Origin: Mucilaginibacter sp. KACC 22063
GTDB lineage: Bacteria; Bacteroidota; Bacteroidia; Sphingobacteriales; Sphingobacteriaceae
Length of the DNA stretch: 64,000 nt
Assembly: GCF_028736115.1 (NCBI RefSeq)
Contig: NZ_CP117877.1
Location: 4,402,001 to 4,466,000, forward strand
Direction: 5' to 3'
Part shown: positions 60,204-64,000 of the stretch, piece by piece
Numbering within the stretch: position 1 is the first letter of the stretch
Layout: each line of letters opens with the position of its first letter
Made by a program: the position numbers and the translations under genes
Notes under the pieces: generated by a model
Told to the model about the DNA's origin: nothing
What the model saw: only the letters and a program-made list of their open reading frames with translations
The model's database searches: none

Positions 60204-60533
60204 TTACCATTTCAACCTGTTCAGCACGTTAATGTCTATCGAGTTTGTATTGCGATAGATCATTACAATAATGGCCAAACCTACAGCAACCTCAGCAGCT
60301 GCCAGTGCCATTACGAAAAACACAAACACTTGTCCCGATGCATCGCCGCGGTAGGCAGAGAATGCGGTAAGCAACAGGTTAACTGCATTCAGCATTAACT
60401 CAACCGACATAAAAATCACAATGGCGTTTCTGCGGATAAGTACACCGGTTACACCAATTGCAAAAATAATAGCGCTTAACAGGATGTAATGATTAAGCGG
60501 AACTGTTTGTATGGTATGTGTTATATTTTCCAT
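60204..60533 (-). CDS. nuoK: NADH-quinone oxidoreductase subunit K
   Basis: 109 residues with three membrane helices. NuoK signature: NHYILLSAIIFAIGVTGVLIRRN, AIVIFMSVELMLNAVNLLLTAF with the essential glutamates, and FVMALAAAEVAVGLAIIVMIYRN. It belongs to the four-subunit core of the membrane arm and is needed for coupling of quinone reduction to proton transfer. It overlaps nuoJ by one base at 60533. The downstream gap carrying the repeat (60123-60190) sets it apart from nuoL. Confidence 0.95.
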   Translation of the reverse strand: MENITHTIQTVPLNHYILLSAIIFAIGVTGVLIRRNAIVIFMSVELMLNAVNLLLTAFSAYRGDASGQVFVFFVMALAAAEVAVGLAIIVMIYRNTNSIDINVLNRLKW

Positions 60534-61030
60534 TACGCAGTTTTAGGTTCTTTTTTAGCCAGCAGAACAGCGCCTAACATGGCTGATAATAATAACACTG
60601 ACGATACTTCGAAAGGCAGTAAAAACTCGCCGAATAATACTTTACCTAAGTTTTTAACCAAACCAAGATTAGTATTTTCTAATATGATTGGTTGTGATTT
60701 ACCTAATGCCTTAACCGATGCAACAATGGTTACCAGCAAACAACCGCCGGCTACTACACCTGCAATTTTTACCAGGTAATGCTTACCCGGCTCGGTATCT
60801 TTATTAAGGTTAAGCAACATCATCACAAATAAGAAAAGCACCATAATGGCACCCATGTAAACAATAAAGTTTACCACGGCCAAAAACTGTGCATTCAATA
60901 AAATGTAATGAATGGTGAAGGTAAAAAAGGTGAGTATCAGGTATAACACGCTATGCACAGGATTTTTAGCAAAAATCACCAGCAGCGAGAATACGATTGA
61001 TAGAAATGCAATTACGTAAAAAGTACTCAT
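60533..61030 (-). CDS. nuoJ: NADH-quinone oxidoreductase subunit J
   Basis: 165 residues, five helices. STFYVIAFLSIVFSLLVIFAKNPVHSVLYLILTFF and FLAVVNFIVYMGAIMVLFLFVMMLLNL (with the pi-bulge helix of ND6) identify the subunit. It lies in the membrane arm next to NuoK and NuoA. It follows nuoI by 57 bases, in which a hairpin occurs, and overlaps nuoK by one base. Normal length. Confidence 0.94.
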   Translation of the reverse strand: MSTFYVIAFLSIVFSLLVIFAKNPVHSVLYLILTFFTFTIHYILLNAQFLAVVNFIVYMGAIMVLFLFVMMLLNLNKDTEPGKHYLVKIAGVVAGGCLLVTIVASVKALGKSQPIILENTNLGLVKNLGKVLFGEFLLPFEVSSVLLLSAMLGAVLLAKKEPKTA

Positions 61031-61043
61031 GTTATCTTACAAA

Positions 61044-61078
61044 ATACCTTTCCCCGTTTAAGAGATGGGCAAAGGTAT
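61044..61078 (-). promoter_or_regulatory. Hairpin between nuoI and nuoJ
   Basis: ATACCTTT (61044-61051) and AAAGGTAT (61071-61078) form a perfect 8-bp stem; CCC/GGG inside can extend it. On the minus strand it is followed by TTTTGTAAG, so it may act as a weak intra-operon terminator or a processing/stability signal. Confidence 0.4.
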
Positions 61079-61087
61079 AAAACTTCT

Positions 61088-61600
61088 TTATTGATTTAAC
61101 GGCGCTTCAACTAATTTGTCTTTCCCGTAAATAAAGTCCTTCCTTACAAAATCTGTTGGCACAATATCGCCGTCCAGGTAAATTGCTTCTTTAGGGCAGG
61201 CTTCTTCACACAATCCGCAGAAAATGCAGCGCAGCATGTTGATCTCATAAACCGCAGCATATTTTTCTTCGCGGTACAAATGCTCTTCACCAGCCTGGCG
61301 TTCAGCAGCCGTCATCGTGATGGCTTCTGCAGGGCATGATAATGCGCACAAGCCACAGGCTGTACAACGCTCGCGGCCTTCCTCGTCGCGTTTAAGCGAG
61401 TGCATACCACGGAAGTTTTCAGAAAACTCGCGTTTTTGCTCCGGATAGCGAATAGTTACTTCGCCCTTACCAAAAACATTTTTAATAAAGTGTTTCATAG
61501 TAATACCCATACCTTTTGCAATGGCAGGCAGGTATGCCTTTTCCATTAAGGTAAGCGGTTTGGCTTCAAGTACTTTTCGTTTATTACTTAACGATTCCAT
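61088..61600 (-). CDS. nuoI: NADH-quinone oxidoreductase subunit I
   Basis: 170 residues. Two 4Fe-4S motifs: CTACGLCALSCPAEAI (about 81-96) and CIFCGLCEEACPKEAI (about 125-140), which hold clusters N6a and N6b in the peripheral arm, passing electrons toward N2. The opening NKRKVLEAKPLTLMEKAYLPAIAKGM precedes the cluster domain. It follows nuoH by 18 bases. The C-terminal tail (DKLVEAPLNQ) is short. Confidence 0.95.
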   Translation of the reverse strand: MESLSNKRKVLEAKPLTLMEKAYLPAIAKGMGITMKHFIKNVFGKGEVTIRYPEQKREFSENFRGMHSLKRDEEGRERCTACGLCALSCPAEAITMTAAERQAGEEHLYREEKYAAVYEINMLRCIFCGLCEEACPKEAIYLDGDIVPTDFVRKDFIYGKDKLVEAPLNQ

Positions 61601-61618
61601 TATATGGTCAGTTCCTTC

Positions 61619-62668
61619 TTATTTAAGTAAATAACTAATTACGCCGGTAAGCACAATGTTAGCTATAGCCAACGGAATAAGCGTGCGCCAGCCTAAGTTC
61701 ATCAACTGGTCATAACGGAAACGCGGGATAGTCCAGCGTACCCACATAAAGAAGAAGATGAACGCAAATATTTTGATAAACAATGCTACAACACCTATGA
61801 TTGGGCCAATAACCGGACCAACGTGTGCAGTAACCCAATCCATACCAGGGTAGTTGTAACCACCAAAGTAAAGGGTAGCCATCACTGCCGATGAGATGAA
61901 CATGTTAATGTATTCAGCAAACAGGTAAAAGCCCAGTTTCATTGATGAATATTCGGTATGATAACCACCTACAAGCTCGGTTTCGCACTCAGGCAAATCG
62001 AACGGGCTGCGGTTGGTCTCTGCGAATGCACATACAATAAAGATCAGGAAACCCAGTGGCTGTTTAAAGAAATTCCAGGTGAAGTAACCGTTAGCCCAGA
62101 AACCATGTTGCTGCTCCGCTATTTCTTTAAGGCTCAATGTACCGCTGATGAGTAACAATGCGATTATTGATAATCCCATTGAAATTTCGTAGCTGATATT
62201 TTGAGAAGCAGCGCGGATAGCACCTAACAATGAATACTTATTATTAGAAGCCCAGCCACCGATCATGATACCATATACACCCAGTGATACCACACCGAAT
62301 ATGTAAAGGATACCTACGTTGATGTCTGTAACCTGCAGGTCAATCACTTTTGAACCGATCTGCATCGACTGTCCCCAGGGAATAACCGCAGAGCCGATAC
62401 AAGCCGTCATGATAGCCAGCGATGGGCCAACAATAAACAGCAGGCCGCTTGCACGGTTAGGGATGATCTCTTCTTTCATGAACATTTTGGCACCATCAGC
62501 CATAGGCTGTAAAATACCAAATGGACCAGCACGGTTAGGGCCTACCCTGTCCTGAAAAAATGCTGCAATTTTACGCTCGGCATAGGTTGAGTACATCGCC
62601 ACAACCAAGCTGATCAGGAAAATTACAACGATTAAAATTACTTTAACAATGATGTCTGAAAGTTCCAT
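61619..62668 (-). CDS. nuoH: NADH-quinone oxidoreductase subunit H
   Basis: 349 residues, eight helices. Quinone-site features: YAERKIAAFFQDRVGPNRAGPFGILQPMADGAKMFMKEE, the FAETNRSPFDLPECETELVGGYHTEYSSMKLGFYLFAEY loop with the conserved acidic residues, and FFFMWVRWTIPRFRYDQLM. It forms the quinone chamber with NuoB and NuoD and shares a one-base overlap with nuoG upstream. 18 bases upstream of nuoI. Confidence 0.96.
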   Translation of the reverse strand: MELSDIIVKVILIVVIFLISLVVAMYSTYAERKIAAFFQDRVGPNRAGPFGILQPMADGAKMFMKEEIIPNRASGLLFIVGPSLAIMTACIGSAVIPWGQSMQIGSKVIDLQVTDINVGILYIFGVVSLGVYGIMIGGWASNNKYSLLGAIRAASQNISYEISMGLSIIALLLISGTLSLKEIAEQQHGFWANGYFTWNFFKQPLGFLIFIVCAFAETNRSPFDLPECETELVGGYHTEYSSMKLGFYLFAEYINMFISSAVMATLYFGGYNYPGMDWVTAHVGPVIGPIIGVVALFIKIFAFIFFFMWVRWTIPRFRYDQLMNLGWRTLIPLAIANIVLTGVISYLLK

Positions 62669-63669
62669 TATAGTCTTGTCTCCCTTTCAAATTGGTCTTT
62701 ATTGGCTTCCTGTAACACCGGATTGGTTTTTACCACCGGAAGCGGTTTCAATGTATCGTAATGGTTTGAACTGATAACCGATTTATGTGAAACCTTACGC
62801 GGCCCTTCAATTACCCAGTCAGCAGTTTTCTTTTTATCGAAACGGCAGGTATTGCAGATGAACTCTTCTACCTCACCATATACATCTTTACGTGCCGTAA
62901 CACGGATAACGTCTTCGCCTTTATACCAAAGCGTTACCTTGCCGTTACAACCTTCGTGGTCGCAATCGCGGTGTGCTTCAACCGGTTTAGTGAACCAAAC
63001 ACGGTTTTTAAAGCGGAATGTTTTATCAGTCAACGCACCCACAGGGCAAACGTCAATTACGTTACCTGAAAAGTCGTTATCAACTGCTTTCTGTATATAA
63101 GTTGATATCTCGGCATGGTCGCCGCGGTTCAATACACCATGTACGCGCTGATTGGTGATCTGATCGGCAGTGAAAACGCAACGGTAGCAAAGGATACAAC
63201 GTGTCATGTGCAATTGTATCTTATCACCGATATCGATCTTATCAAACTTACGGCGGTCAAACTCGTAACGGGTTTTAGCAGCACCGTGTTCAAAGCCTAA
63301 ATCCTGTAAATGGCATTCGCCTGCTTGGTCGCAGATAGGGCAATCAAGCGGGTGATTGATCAGTAACATTTCCACCACACCTTTACGCGCTTCAATTACC
63401 TCTGGCGAAGTAATGTTTTGCACTTCCATACCATCCATTACCGTAGTACGGCATGATGCTACCAGCTTCGGCATAGGGCGCGGGTCTTTTTCAGACCCTT
63501 TGCTTACCTTAACCAAACAGGTACGGCATTTACCACCGCTGCCCTCCAGCTTAGAGTAATAGCACATAGCAGGAGGCACAATGTCGCCGCCTATTCTGCG
63601 CGCAGCATTCAGGATGGTTGTTCCTGGCTCAACCTCAACCGGTATTCCGTCTATAGTTACTTTAACCAT
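62668..63669 (-). CDS. nuoG: NADH-quinone oxidoreductase subunit G (short Fe-S form)
   Basis: 333 residues: only the Fe-S part of NuoG. A 2Fe-2S ferredoxin domain (CYYSKLEGSGGKCRTCL), the His/Cys cluster HPLDCPICDQAGECHLQD (N5), and HMTRCILCYRCV with VIDVCPVGAL (N4) are seen. The molybdopterin-like C-terminal domain of longer NuoG is absent, as in other Bacteroidota, so this is a family state rather than truncation. It overlaps nuoH by one base and overlaps the gamma-glutamylcyclotransferase-like gene by eight at its start. nuoE and nuoF lie outside. Confidence 0.93.
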   Translation of the reverse strand: MVKVTIDGIPVEVEPGTTILNAARRIGGDIVPPAMCYYSKLEGSGGKCRTCLVKVSKGSEKDPRPMPKLVASCRTTVMDGMEVQNITSPEVIEARKGVVEMLLINHPLDCPICDQAGECHLQDLGFEHGAAKTRYEFDRRKFDKIDIGDKIQLHMTRCILCYRCVFTADQITNQRVHGVLNRGDHAEISTYIQKAVDNDFSGNVIDVCPVGALTDKTFRFKNRVWFTKPVEAHRDCDHEGCNGKVTLWYKGEDVIRVTARKDVYGEVEEFICNTCRFDKKKTADWVIEGPRKVSHKSVISSNHYDTLKPLPVVKTNPVLQEANKDQFERETRL

Positions 63670-64000
63670 TATTTTTATTCCTGATATACGCGATATAATC
63701 GCCTTCTTTTATCTTGTTATGTACGGGTTGCAGTGGTTGGCTGTATACATATATCCAGCTTTGTACTGTTTCCCTGTCCGGCAGTTGCACTACCATTTGT
63801 TTTCTTTCATATTCGGGTTGCGTATCGTGCAAACCCTCATATTCATCAAGCACTTCAAATACCTTTTCTGGATTTGATATGCTGTATAGTTCGCCTTTCA
63901 CTTCTCCTTCGTTTCCTGGTACAAATCCCGGATAACTACCCAGATCATACAATGCACCTTTAACCGTTGCATTGCTGATGAAGTTAAGTTCGGCTTCGAT
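63662..64000 (-). CDS. Gamma-glutamylcyclotransferase-like protein (5' end outside window)
   Basis: About 112 codons are visible; the start lies beyond base 64000. The frame includes VKGALYDLGSYPGFVPGNEGEVKGELYSI, the GGCT/AIG2-fold core, and EVLDEYEGL with the catalytic-type glutamate, then AYIRN. Family members release 5-oxoproline from gamma-glutamyl compounds or act on other gamma-glutamyl amines. It overlaps nuoG by eight bases, so the two are translationally linked; a GGCT gene within a nuo operon is unexpected. It may simply have been captured by read-through. Function is assigned by fold only. Confidence 0.7.
   Translation of the reverse strand: MEAELNFISNATVKGALYDLGSYPGFVPGNEGEVKGELYSISNPEKVFEVLDEYEGLHDTQPEYERKQMVVQLPDRETVQSWIYVYSQPLQPVHNKIKEGDYIAYIRNKNNG

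Overview
The window reads as chromosomal DNA of a Bacteroidota bacterium, most likely family Sphingobacteriaceae (Mucilaginibacter/Pedobacter-like). Grounds: a type IX secretion protein (PorV) beside the gliding-type lipoprotein GldJ; several families largely confined to Bacteroidota (DUF2480, DUF3108, DUF3109, DUF4834, DUF4159); a NuoG reduced to its Fe-S part; candidate promoters of the Bacteroidota TAnnTTTG type; and dispersed intergenic repeats of the CATTGCGA...GCAATC kind. The genus is inferred. No rRNA, tRNA, CRISPR array, transposase or prophage was seen.

Layout. 1-3727 (minus): two secreted amidohydrolase-family genes. 3875-7478 (plus): a small membrane protein, then trpE-trpG-trpC preceded by a complete-looking transcription attenuator (leader peptide with tandem Trp codons, three alternative pairings, terminator). 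7479-9166: HflX GTPase between clusters of dispersed repeats. 9167-16959 (minus): small conserved proteins, PpiD chaperone, LptC, an outer-membrane protein, CoaX and PurQ. 17005-24528 (minus): membrane and envelope proteins, LpxH-like phosphatase, a 36-residue membrane peptide, a DnaA-box pair, DinB-fold and YfhO-like proteins. 24734-31087: UvrB, YjjG-like nucleotidase and a three-domain GH18-like/deacetylase/glycosyltransferase. 31183-32918: a FeoB-associated-type Cys-rich peptide, a Crp/Fnr regulator and a divergent outer-membrane protein with two FNR-like dyads between them. 32967-46973: a surface-glycan neighbourhood (two FkbM methyltransferases, flippase, two other methyltransferases, three glycosyltransferases) interspersed with BipA/TypA, an odd glutamine-amidotransferase-like protein and a tricorn-like protease. 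47092-50685: IspF, PorV and divergent GldJ. 50752-55193 (minus): biotinyl carrier protein, DUF4159, RsmE, CNNM/CBS protein, pyrophosphatase and DedA. 55245-64000 (minus): the nuoG-to-nuoN half of respiratory complex I, with a gamma-glutamylcyclotransferase-like gene overlapping nuoG.

How the parts fit. Much of the window serves the cell envelope: LPS transport and synthesis (LptC, LpxH-like), outer-membrane folding (PpiD), T9SS/gliding (PorV, GldJ), glycan assembly and decoration, and DedA. The rest is core metabolism: Trp, purine, CoA and isoprenoid synthesis, respiration and pyrophosphate removal.

Most noteworthy: the trp attenuator; a tandem repeat array that has copied the 3' end of the adjoining FkbM gene; the paired FNR-like dyads by the Crp/Fnr gene; an apparently inactive GH18-like domain in a tripartite glycan enzyme; and apparently metal-less amidohydrolase domains. 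No wholly new multi-gene system could be demonstrated from sequence alone.
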